Assembly (NCBI GenBank): GCA_963678705.1
Contig: OY783204.1
Location: 29,460,759 to 29,524,758 of the forward strand
Direction of reading: 5' to 3'
Length of the DNA stretch: 64,000 nt
From: Panorpa germanica
Taxonomy: Eukaryota; Arthropoda; Insecta; Mecoptera; Panorpidae
Below the pieces are notes generated by a model. The model did not search any database. It was not told the origin of the DNA and saw only the letters and a list, made by a program, of their open reading frames with translations. A program made the translations under genes and the position numbers. Positions 41,101 to 53,600 of this stretch are shown one piece after another; positions within the stretch are counted from its first letter, which is position 1, and the number at the start of each line of letters is the position of its first letter.

Positions 41101-44100
41101 TAATTTTAATTCAACATCTTAAAGTTCCATAACAAAAACACCAAGAATTAACATCAGTAATTAATAAATGAATTTAAAAAAAAATTCCTCATTTTTAAAA
41201 TTAAATCTAAAACTCCGTAAAATTTTCAATTACACTTTAGCAGCAGGATCCAACCCCTCTTAAAAGTAAATTAACATAAAACCTTTTTAACAATATATTA
41301 ATTAATCTAAATCAATTATAGCTTCCTGTCAATACTCGCCTTCTGACGTCATCTATTGCCTGACAATTTTACTGATGAATTTTTTTGTTTTAATGTTTTA
41401 CTGGATCGAACTTTGAGGAAGGGTAGGGTTTGAGTAAGGGGTGTTAATGTTATATACATATTATAGACTTAAAAATGGGAAATGATACTACCGTGGTTAT
41501 TCAACGGAACGCTAAGCAGAACTTTTTACGCGTTGAGTATTAAGGGTGGAATTATAATTGGTTTCGTTAATGACCTATAAGGTCAGGGGTTGATTAGATT
41601 TAAAAATAAAAATTTAAAGGACGGATTGTATTTAAAAAAAAAGATGACATGTAGAAATTGATAAAAATTTTATCAGGTATTAATCAGATGCGTATATTAG
41701 TTAGAGGTTTATCCCGTTGCCAAGCGACGTGTATAAAATATTATATCTTGAATGAAATATATATTGAATTCTATTCTATCATCTTTTCAATTTTATTTCT
41801 AATTGAATTCCAATGAAATTGAGCTATAAATTAATTGATCTTAATACACGTCTGCCTAAAGCTCCGACGACATTTTGTAATTAACTAAAAGTATGAATTT
41901 TCGCTGAAATATTAAATTGACTGTAAATAATATTAGGCTGTCTGAAACATTATTTCAGCAATATGAAATAATTCCAAAGCCCCTGGTACGATATAGCAAT
42001 TAATTTTAATTTAAGTTATTAAAAAGATAATTAAAAAGCAACCCTGTTTTTTAATTATTACTTAATCAAGATACTTATTGTGGAATGTTGAAATATGTTG
42101 CAAACTCGTTGAAAATTCTGACAGTAACACATTTATACGACTTATTATATAGCCAGATAAAATTAAATTAATATTGTGTTATATAGAGAAATAAAATTAA
42201 TTATATTAAATACAATAAGATAGTAATTATTACAAAATAATGTTCACAAGTTCAAAATTACATTTAAGATTAAAACCTTAAATTAAAACTAAAAACAGTG
42301 AGTGGGAACGGGTTTTTAGATTATTACACCATTATTATTATTTCAAAAAATTATTATAACACTTAAACCAAAGATTTGGCCGTTTTTAATTACTGATATA
42401 ATATTTTCATGTTGTTCTTATTATTTTCCAAGTCAACGAACGGGTATTTCATAACTACCCTCTAAAATAAACATAAATTAATCCCTCAAAAGGATTTAAG
42501 CACAACACGTAAAGTCGATGGGGTGGATTTTCAAGTGGAAGGGTAGGATTTTGTCGCGGTTTGATGATGCGGTTGGTATTCAATAAGTAGGCTTCATATT
42601 GAGTATTATGAGAGCCCTTACGGCTTCAACCACACCCCACGCCACCCCCTCCTACACCCACAATCTTAAATATTCGATGATAAACCAAAATATACTGAAA
42701 ACTTATTGTTTTATTTTTCTCAGAAGAAAATTTATAAATATGTATAAAATATATGAAATTTAATAAACAGTTTTCTCCGTTATTCTTGTCTGGGGTAATA
42801 ATTTCACCTGTCATAAACAGGCGTGTTATTTTTTGACAACTATGACTGCTTTAGGATTTTTATGAACTTTTAGATAAAATGTAAAGCCTTATAATCTTAC
42901 AGAAAGTATTAAAAGAATATTTATCGTCTAAACAACGGTTGTCAAACTGTGACACGTACGAGATTTCAACGCTTCAGAAATAGCCAGTCTTTAATATACT
43001 ATTTTTATTTATTAACTTCAACCTAGAAATAGAGAAGTTATATTTCAAAGTCCCACCCAAAAAAATATTTCTTTTTATGCTAGTTTTTCAAAGTGAAAGT
43101 GAAGGGAAGTACACAACTTTTGACGGTTTCCTCTGGATACCCTGTACAAAATAGACAATGGAATTCTAAAAGCATACCAAGAATTTTATGACAAACAATA
43201 AAACAAACTATGCAAATAAAAATAGTAGAATACAAATTTAAAAAACACTCAAAACTTAAGGCTCAACTTGAGCAAATGTTTATTTTTAAAAAAACATTAG
43301 TTTTGCATAATTAAAGCATCATAGAAATTAATAATTAAAACATATTATTTAATACTCCTATTATATAAGGAGTTGAATAGATTTTTTTTAAGTTGAAAAA
43401 AGCTCCAAACATTACGAATAGCTCCACGTAGTTTAGGGATTCCAAAGGGGCTGAAAAAAAGTAACGGGAAAGACGTAAGAATTAAGTGGGGGTTCTACAG
43501 GAAGGGGTATTGTGTTTAGTGACGTCAGAGGTTCGATCAATGAGCTTTCGTAGAGAAAAGGGGGTAAGTTGGCTATACAGCTATATGGCTATATAGCTGG
43601 CTATACGACCAGGCTATTCTATACGATTTATGTTCTGTATAAGTCCACACAAGGGAGAAAATAAATAAAGCACGAGTTTTACAGAAAATGTGCGAATCAA
43701 AAACTGATTTGATGATGAGAAAGAAGACGTATAAGAAAAGATTCAGACTAGGGGAAGATTACAAGACGAATTACTAGAACCGGTCGAGAAACATCGTGTT
43801 TGACTTTTAGGTTAACTAATCTACGGACGTATAGATGTTACTAATGGATTCTCTCTCTCTCTCTCTCTCACTTCATTGATGCAACTTTTACCACACAACA
43901 TTTTTCATACTTTACGCACTTAATATGTTCGAGTCTGTATTAGACTAGGTTCACACGGCATTGTACTGCTTGTTTTTTTGCAGTACAAACGTCGTGTGCA
44001 TAGTTCTATATGAAATGTATGCGACAATATTTGTTGATGATAAGAAATACGTTACAGATAAAATAATATCCCTATTTTCATTGATTTAATAATAACAATT

Positions 44101-44109
44101 AGTTTTACA
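38128..44109. other. Long intergenic stretch, small features only
   Basis: No gene recognised. It holds the inverted match to 18.9 kb (39704-39762), an everted hormone-receptor half-site pair at 41571-41585, an imperfect 'GGCTATAC/GGCTATAT' cluster at 43570-43630, and a (CT) run at 43850-43869. Confidence 0.35.
43850..43869 (+). repeat. (CT)n microsatellite
   Basis: About ten CT units. Confidence 0.8.
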
Positions 44110-44805
44110 TTAAGGGGGTTCTCCCGTGTGACGGCCTGTTTTTTAAGCACTTTTTGAGAATCTTTTTTGACGTTCAATGAAAAGATAGAACTTTGAGATT
44201 TTTATCAGTTATTTATTACTATTTCAAAAGTATGTAAAACAAATTTCATGTAAAAAATTTCATTAGAACGTATGCTATACCACTCTGAAGACACCTGCCT
44301 CAAAAAAAGGGGCTCTGACTTTCTCCACGATTTTGGCTGATTGGTTTATCAAAAAGAAAGAAAAAAAACGGCGTTTTTATCTATAGACCAAAATTCATGG
44401 AATGAACTAGAATCATTTGAAAATATTGAAAATTGGGATTTTCGCAGGCTTCTGAAAAAAAAGGTTTCAAATTTCATGACCCTTTTTTCAGTCTTTCGTT
44501 TCGAAATAATTAGAAATACGCGGAATTTTTGGAAGATTTTAGTTCATTCCGTGCGTCTACATGTGCTGAGTCTATCCTATAAATTTTAAGTGAATCGGTC
44601 ATAGTTTTCAGAAAAACGCGTTTAAAGTTCCAACCACTCGACTACGCGCTTGGAACATCTGCTTCTTCTAACTGCTGTGTCTTTATAACGACTTCCAATT
44701 TTTTAAAATCACTTTACCAGCATATTCTACAAATGTTAAGGAATAAATTTATGTAAAGAAAAATAATCGATATTTCGAACTCATCACACGGGAGGACCGC
44801 CTTAA
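44110..44805. mobile_element. TTAA-flanked MITE D
   Basis: 696 bp from TTAA (44110-44113) to TTAA (44802-44805). The ends are TTAAGGGGGTTCTCCCGTGT and, inverted, TTAAGGCGGTCCTCCCGTGT. It is the longer relative of E, in the opposite orientation. An 82-codon plus-strand frame inside is not recognisable. Confidence 0.7.
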
Positions 44806-45284
44806 AACAAAATATTTATTATTTTATTATTTCTATTTAGAAATTATTTTAACTAACACTAGAAGTTCGCGATTGTTCTTCGTGTATTGAAAACCGCGAG
44901 CATGTTTGGTTTGTGGTCGAGCCCAACATATTCTAAAGCGTAAGGACCCTTTAAGAAAGGAACTTCTCCAGAATCACATTGGAAATATTGTTTAAAAATA
45001 AATATTCCGAAAAGAATAAATATTTAAAGGAAACTTTAGTTAAAGCTTTTAGGAAAGTTTTCAAAAGTTTTAATATAAGAAGATTAATGGTTTTGTTGAA
45101 AAACTGTATTAGGTAGTAAGTACAGTTGAAAATTGTATGTTTTATTAAAATTGACTTTATTGATAAGGGTAGGCGCACATTACACGAGATATAGTCATAA
45201 AGTAAGCGCCCACAGGTCGAATTAAACGTGATGAAAGAAGGTATATGCAGCGGCAGCGACGGTACTGTTCTCATGTACTCATCC

Positions 45285-45774
45285 AATGGGCTTGTGTCCT
45301 CATTTTTTAGTGGTCGATTTTTCAATTGTTGATTGAAATTGATGTTAATAAATGTGTATTGGCGTGTCTATTTTATTAAATATCTAAATATTGACGGAGA
45401 TATAACAATTAAAAGTTTGAATTGTAGATTTAGCGCTAGAAATGGTCGGCCATATTTGTATGACGTGAAATGCATTTAACGTCAGTTATTTTTTGAGTAG
45501 GTCAGTGCTGTGGTAATGTTTTGTAGCTGTTGGTAGTTAAATAATCAAGTCAAATCAAAGAATAATAAGTTTTTATTTTATTTAACTCTGCTATGGCAGA
45601 CATAATATTGAAATTTGATTGTTCCTTGAAATAGCTGTAAATAATATTTGATATTTTGATATATAAATACATATAAGGAGTTATTAAAAAACAATTGAAC
45701 ATTTGAGGTTCTAGTAACCCACTTTATCAATATATAGTACTCTTTTATAGAAATTAGGACATAGGACACAAGGC
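45285..45774. mobile_element. MITE 'AATGGGCTTGTGTCC' family, inverted copy C
   Basis: About 490 bp, inverted relative to copies A and B. It lacks roughly 140 internal bases present in A; the junction is 'ACATAT|AAGGAG'. The right end reads 'GGACACAAGGC'. Confidence 0.65.
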
Positions 45775-46740
45775 TATTTGTTTTCGTCGGCATTGCCCAA
45801 TGAAGTCGATTTGAAAAGCAACCCTTGCAAATGTGTGACGATATCAGATGTTGGCAATGTTGAACAGACTCGTAATTGTCGCTGCATACGCCCTCCCTTT
45901 CGCTTCCCATCCCTCCACGTTTTATTTAACGATAACCAACGATTAGTGAGCCGAAGATTCCATTATGTCCAGTGTATAATTGGGGACAATCTTATTTTAT
46001 TAGTTTTTCTTTTATCTAAAATTCAAACAGTCTTTAGCAATAAAAACAAATACATTTAATTTATTTTAACATTTAAAACAATTCGGCGCGCAACTTTCCC
46101 CTTCAAAACTTTCAAACAAACATTTCTACCCTTAAAAACATAAAAAATTTAGTTGTAATACTTTAAAACAAAAGAGGGGAAATGAATACCCTATTTCCCT
46201 TTTATATAGCTGCAAGCAAAATGTGTTTTCGTGGTTTAATTACTTCCAGTACGTTGCAATGCTAGTATATTGGTTTTAACATGATATTAAGGGGGATACG
46301 TATTATACAACTCGTAGAATATAATAAAAGAAAAACAAATAATAAAAATAGAAATTCAATATTAATCCAGGGAAAGGGAGGGGTGAATGTATTAATAATG
46401 AATGTTTCCATTAGCCATTTCATAAAAGCAGGTAGCGTTAATTGAATGAATATATTATTTGAGTACTGTTTGTTAATTGGTTTTACCTTAAAAAAATAAA
46501 TACATTCGTACATTTGTGCTAAAAACACAAAATTTAAATTGAATATCGTTAAATGAGGATTCTGCTATTTTTAGAACACTTTACACTTCCGAAAAGTATT
46601 ATAATATTAATTATATGTTTATAGGGTGCTTAAAAAATGCAGTTTATAAAGCTATACTGTTCCTGACTTCTAGTTTAATATAAATGCAAAAACAGTCCTA
46701 ATAAAAAATCACGTTTATTTAATTCATTTGACGTACAAAT

Positions 46741-46800
46741 GCTTTAGACGCCTCTTTATTAGACTAATGCTGTACTGCAAAAAAGAATAGCGCGGAAATA

Positions 46801-46877
<77 letters not shown>

Positions 46878-46990
46878 CAGCAGAGTGCATGTACATTTAT
46901 ATGATTCGGTGTATTACAGAATTACGGATTTTTTTCAGCGCTCTTCTTTTTCACAGTGCAGTCTTAGGCTAATTAGAAGGCGTCTAGAGC
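46741..46990. mobile_element. MITE with an (AT)34 core
   Basis: The ends are GCTTTAGACGCCT and, inverted, GCTCTAGACGCCT. Similarity continues inward for about 50 bp (CTAA...CTGxACTG...AAAAAGAA.AGCGC). The interior is a long AT microsatellite. A half-copy of the end occurs near 25710. Confidence 0.55.
46807..46874 (+). repeat. (AT)34 microsatellite
   Basis: 68 bp of uninterrupted AT. Confidence 0.9.
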
Positions 46991-49900
46991 ATTTTTTCGA
47001 CCAATTCTTTTTACTATGTACCTATCGAACGGCTAGACTGTAAATGAATCGACGCTGTGTAAAAAACCGACCCCCAGCGATGAGATATTTGCGTGACAGC
47101 AATGAAAACTGTACCCGCCCGTGCTATAACATATCAGCAGTTGCATTACGCAGCTTGTGAATTTAAAACAGCAAATATGTACAACAAGCATGATACAAAG
47201 TTCGGATAATATCATAAATTAAAACGAAACGTAAAAACAAAGTCAACACAAAATAAAAATATAAAGAAAGTGGTATAAGTCTTATACAAAAATGGTCAAG
47301 TTGGGTTCAAAATGATGTTAAAACCGTGTCGTTTTTATCTCAAGAGAAACATACTCTCGCTGTACAATTTTGACGTCTACCTCCTATATATACACGCGTC
47401 GGTTCGTAATTATTAATTACTGTAATAAATTAATTTGCCAGCATTTAGCTTCAGAGATATATATAGTCTAAATGTCAGACTCAAAGTGTAGGCGGGTCTA
47501 TAAATTCAACAAATCAACCTTAATTTATCTAATTTTGGTCTGTGCCATTAATTTTGCAACGTATCTATTACAACCCCTTGCTCTTGATGCTTTCAGCTCA
47601 TTAATAATAATCAATTCTTAGTCTAATTAGTGCGTAATCCGGTTGTAAACCTTATAAACACTGGATTTGTTTTAATTGAATTTATTTTGGGATTTGTTGG
47701 TTATAACCTATACTTATAGACTAATTAGCGTCTAATTGTTGTTACATTTGTTTACAGCAAGACGTCGACTTACGCGGATTCGAGTTACGCGGATTCTCAG
47801 AAGTAGCTTGTAGCGCGCTAACAAGAAGAATCGTGCTTGTAGCATGCTAACAATTAGAAAATGAACCTTTGAATAAGGTTATAGAAAGATAACTTAAATT
47901 TGAAACAATATTTTTATCTCTCGGAAAGCCCACCTCTTTACAAAAATAATAACTGTTTTTTTTTTAATGTTTTCAATAAATAAATGTATACATTGACTAT
48001 ATTTTATAGGCTTACGCTATACAGGCACTAAAATGGATCAATGACAATAAAATTTTATGTGAAGAATTTAATCGTTTTTGAGAGTGCCCTATTAAAATAT
48101 TATTACCAAGTTTTAGAGACAAGAGATCAGTAAAAATTTCAATGCAACCAATGCTTTAATTGTCTCAAGTAGACGACAAGCCCAGCTATAAATGAGAAAG
48201 CACTGATAGATAAGCCAGGCTCTGATAACGTTTATTTGATATTAAAATTGTAGGTGACAGTGGATCATATTCTTTTATTAATAGTGAATTATTTTTACAT
48301 AAACTATTGCAGGAACTCTAAACCGAAATTAATCTATATTCTAAAAGATTTGTTAGAATTAAAAATTATTCTTTTTTGTCCAAAATACGCGGTGATTTTT
48401 TTAAAAATGATTTTTCAAAAGCAAACTTCATTTCTGGAGAAAGGGTTATAAAATAAAACCCTTAAATAGTTTAAGGGTAACCCAGCGCTGCATGTACCTT
48501 TTAGTACCAAATTTTAAATAGCTATAATTCAAATCAGACCAAACGGGATCTCAACCAAATATATGGCTCTTCGATACTTTGATTTATGTTTTGTTTGGTT
48601 AATTGTTTATTTTAAAATGATCAGTAGGTGTTTGAAAATATTGACAAACAAATGGATATCACACTAGCCTAATTCACGACGCATAACGTCAAAGAAAAAG
48701 TTACAAAATTAGACCCAAAGTTTAGAAACCTATGACCCGGAATCAGAGAACGCGCGAAATGAGTGAATCTAAGTAAATTTTGCTGATTTATGCATTTGAC
48801 ACTGGAAGGATTACATTTCAGTTTACTGAAGCCTTCTCAACATCTTTATGTTACATTTCAAACTATGAAAGATATTTTAAATGTTAGTAATAAATCATTA
48901 AAACAAATTACAAACAGGTTAATTTATTGAACCTTACTAATAAATTAATAAAGAAGACATTTCAAAAAGTCATGTGTCATATTTTCTTGGGGATATGCAA
49001 AATCTAATAGAAAATAAAATTGTACCACATTCTGAGTACGTAACCATGTGAGCGAGGTATTGCCATAATTTGACAAGTACATCGTAGGATCGGTTGATCG
49101 GAAATGTCAATATTTTTCCCGTTCTAAAGATCTAAAACAGTGAAACATGCCACAGCACTATACTCTTAAGGGTAGAGGGCGATCAATAAATAAACCACGC
49201 CCCTATAAGGGCGGCGAGTGTTTGTGGGGGTCAAATCGATCTCGAGACATTCACCCCAACTTTTGCGTGACTACTACACAGAAAAAAACCTTCCGCATCA
49301 AAAGGATATTAAATATATGGTCATTACACGTAATACACCTGTTTTTATTATAAACCAGTTCTGAACTCCTATAAAAAAAAATCAATTCCTATTTTTGTTA
49401 ATAAGACAAGAATGAACATGCAAAATAGGGTTAGGTTATTTTTTAATACCGTGTATTGTTCGCAGAACACCTGACATTCTAACCTGTTAAAACATGACTT
49501 GTAAGTAAACAAGAAAAAATTACATGCATATTTATGTACATATGTAATTAATAATTTTGGCAATTAAACAGATCATATACAATTTATATTAATATTAGTT
49601 TTAAGAATACAAGTGTCAGACAAATCGATGGGCCAACCCAAATCTATGATAGTTACATTATACTACTTAGGAATATATATTTTTTTAAATAATTTATTAT
49701 AATAAAAAGTAAACTTACCGTATACATATAGATTTAAAACAATTTAGAAAACAAATTATAAACACTATATACACGAAATAATGTTTTAATTTACACAAAA
49801 CATGAAAATTGTTACAATACGATTGAATAAGATCTACTCAACACTTCTGAAATGCAGATTAACGTGAAGAGAGCTGCACCAAGACTGCATTGACAACCAC

Positions 49901-50100
49901 TGAATAGTGAATGTGAGTGAATGCGCGTGAATGCGAAAACGCCGCACGTAAACATAAATACTTTGCAATATAGAAATTGTAATAAGATAATTTTAAAATA
50001 TTACACAATTAGCTAATGTTATTGCAGAAGAAGTAGATTTAATTAATTAATAATCAGTATTATTCACTTATTTATTTTTAAATTATATAATTTTACTCCG
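46991..50100. other. Intergenic upstream of SLC25A16
   Basis: No gene recognised. It holds short direct repeats at 47770-47853 and a GC-rich inverted repeat at 49198-49213. Confidence 0.35.
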
Positions 50101-50695
50101 GACTCCGAACCAAAAATATCTTTGCTTATTTATTCAAGATATATTTAAAAGATGGCAGCACCTGTTTCAAACTTTGACATTTGCTTTTGACAGTTTCCAA
50201 TTTTATCGTAAAAATATAGGTATTATAAACGTGTCGATATTTTTTTCTTTAAATTATATAATCATTATCATAATTGATTACAATAAATATTAAAGTAAAG
50301 TGTTTAGCATGCATAATCAATTTTGCAAAACATATTTACAGAGTAAACATCAAACATTTAAACCAAAAAGTTTAAATAACAGATAATGAAAAGTGGGGTT
50401 ATCCTCTTAATAAAAAAGGTGGGAAAGAGGTTATTGGGTTTTCGGGGATTGAATAAGAAGGTCAAATGCGAAATACCGCTTCAGAGTACTGTTTATAACA
50501 AAACTTTCATTATTAGTCTTAAATGAAGAGTTGAAGAGTATACATAACTGAAACAATGACACGTCCATACATTCTTTATGTGTAAAGTTAACGATAAGAT
50601 AAAAGTTATAAATAACAACAATGCTTATAAGCTATTTAAATAATTATTAAATAATAAGAAAAATATAGTGAAGTGTTGTTCTTAATATAATTATA
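50101..50695 (+). promoter_or_regulatory. SLC25A16 promoter region with YY1-like motif
   Basis: AAGATGGCAGC at 50149-50159 in sense orientation is one base from the YY1 consensus. The ATG at 50696 is the first in frame with the carrier. Confidence 0.4.
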
Positions 50696-53600
50696 ATGGC
50701 TTTAAAAGCAGATATGAGTGATTACAACTTTGTGTTAAAGTCACTCTTTGCTGGTGGTAAGTTATTTGAATTTTATTTTCATTTAAATATTTTCAGGAAA
50801 CCGTAAATTATTATTATATATTTTTAAATTCAGGTGTTGCTGGGATGTGCAGCAAAACCACTGTAGCACCTTTAGATAGAATAAAAATACTTCTTCAAGC
50901 TCATTCAGTTCATTATAAACATCTTGGGGTTTTAAGTGGGTTAAAACATATTATTAAAAAAGAATCATTTTTTGCACTTTATAAGGGAAATGGGGCACAA
51001 ATGGTGCGAATATTTCCATACGCGGCTACTCAATTCACTTCTTTTGAGATTTATAAAAGACATTTAGGGCCGGTACTCGGTTCCAACAAATATATAAAAC
51101 ATGCCGATAAATTTGTTGCTGGAGCTTGTGCAGGAGTTACTGCTGTAACATTAACGTACCCCCTAGATACTATAAGGGCTCGGTTGGCTTTCCAAGTAAC
51201 TGGGGAACATAGATACAATGGTATTGTACACGTCGCTGCTGATATGTTCAAAACAGTAAGTTTGTAATTATACCAATTAATTTAATTAATTGGAAGTTTA
51301 TAATTTTTTATTTGCCTTTCTCCGTTTTGCTTAACTCATAAAAATACAATCTCTTCCTTTAATATTTGCATTGTGATTTATACCCTTGCAAAATATGAAT
51401 ATTCTTAGCATATAATAAACATTTAGTAAACAGCACTCAGTCCACACAAAATTAAACTAATAGGCAACACACCTTTAACTATGAAACTGTAATTATTTCT
51501 TTTTAAATAAATTATGATGATTAGTTAGCTATTTATTTTCTTAAAGAATTCTCTTTCCATATTGTACAGGTCCGTTAACTATCATTCACCTCTATCCTCA
51601 TTAACTATAAACACCTGGAACATAATTTATTTTATTTAAAATTATTATATAAATTCTAATTCATTCAGTCATTAACTAATTTTTTTAATTTTCCTAAATA
51701 ATAGGAAATATGGCTTGTTATAAATATTCCAAAAAACCAGAAATCTTATGAAATTTGATTATCCATTAATTAGATTCAAATAAAACTCAAATCAATTTTT
51801 ATTGAACCTAATTTATTGTGTAGTTTTGTACCTAACTATTTGATTAAATTTAATAATTTTTGAATACTATTACTCGTATAACAATGCAAATATTTCTTTT
51901 ATAATATAAAAATAAATTCAAGGTTCAATGACTTTTATTAAATTGTTAAAATGTATCTAAGTTTTTTTTTCAAAAAACAATTATTTTTAAAATTCGTTAA
52001 ATAATATTTGTTTTATAATATTTTAGTACAAGTGTTTACTTTTAAAAGAATTTGTAAACATTTATTTTTCTGACCATCTCGTAATGCTGTTAAACAATAT
52101 TTATGAATTTTTGGACAATGTCCAAAATATTTATTTCATGTTTTACATAAAACAAAACATATTACTTTAACTTTATTTAATTATTTTTTGCATTTTTAAT
52201 TAGTTTTCTATTTCTGCAAGTTATCATGTCTTCTTCCGTATTAGCTACAAATATTTGAAAGTGATTTCTTTACATCCTTGACCCTGCTTTCTCTCTCCCG
52301 TCTACTGCGTCTTTATTAACGTGTGTATATTAATGAGCAGATACCAGACAAGTTACTATGTGACATGTGTATTGCACAATTTGAACTCGTATTTTTTGTG
52401 TATTATATTTTTTATTGTAGGCCTTTTGGCGTTCCAATTTTTGAGTACATAATTATAAAAATTTACACGCTATAATCTTTCTCTATTCTTTCCTTTCTAA
52501 TATTAATTAAATTAATTTGTTTATTAATTAAATTATAGTATTAATTAAATTATAGTGATGAACTATAATAGTTATTACTCATTATTGAGTTTGACTCTGT
52601 TTAAAAACCCAGAATCTAACATCTATTAGTTATACAACCGGACATTCGGTGCTGGACCTATACTCTTCTTTAGTCTAGGATGGGTTATTTACAACTAAAT
52701 GTTTTATTTTATTGCAAAAAGAGAAACTTTAATGATTAAGTAAATATGAGTAAACTAGTCAAGAATTTATGTGTTTTCCCGTTACATAAAAAGTGTTCTG
52801 TCCATGTGAGAGTCGGTTTTGCTTGCACGAAGTAAACATTATACCAAAATTTCTTTTTTATAAAAACGTGTGTATACAAATTAATTTCTTTATAATTTGA
52901 TCATTAACGCAATTCTTGTATAAAACTTAAAAGCACTATAAAATCAATTAAGTACATGATCTAGAATGTTAAATAAATCACGATTTTATATTTTTTCAGG
53001 AAGGCGGCGTAAGAGCTTTATACCGCGGTTTTGTACCCACTTTAATGGGCATGGTGCCCTATGCAGGATTTTCATTTTATTGTTTCGAAGTTCTGAAATT
53101 TATAATGATGAAATATTTTCCACAGTTTACGTGTAAAAAACTTGAAAGAAATACAGGTAATATACAAAACAATAAGTAGAATTTTACTTGTTATTTAAAT
53201 TTAAATTCTGAATACGTGTTGGGGAAACACCTGCTCTGACGTATAAACAATGTTTTAACAGGTGGACTTGTATTATTAATCCCAGCAAAACTCCTCTGTG
53301 GAGGTTTTGCCGGTGCTGTAGCTCAATCAATATCCTATCCTCTTGATGTAACACGAAGAAGAATGCAACTAGCTATGATGACACCGGAAACAGCTAAATT
53401 TGGGTAAGTTTTGTTTAATGTGTCACACTTTTATGTTACTCATTTTTCATAATTTTGTTTAAATCCTGTAGAAAGCTGACTGAATGTCAAGTCTATTAAT
53501 TTTCTGTATGAACTAGCCCATCCCATAAAATTATTGTTTATACATAAATATTACGTAGCCTTTAATATATTATAATGTTGAGAAAGTACTACTCAAGAAC

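Noticed and set aside
44951-45325. Minus-strand 124-codon frame
   Set aside because: It crosses the boundary of MITE copy C, so it is not one conserved gene.
51051-51251. Antisense frame in SLC25A16
   Set aside because: Shadow of carrier exon 2.
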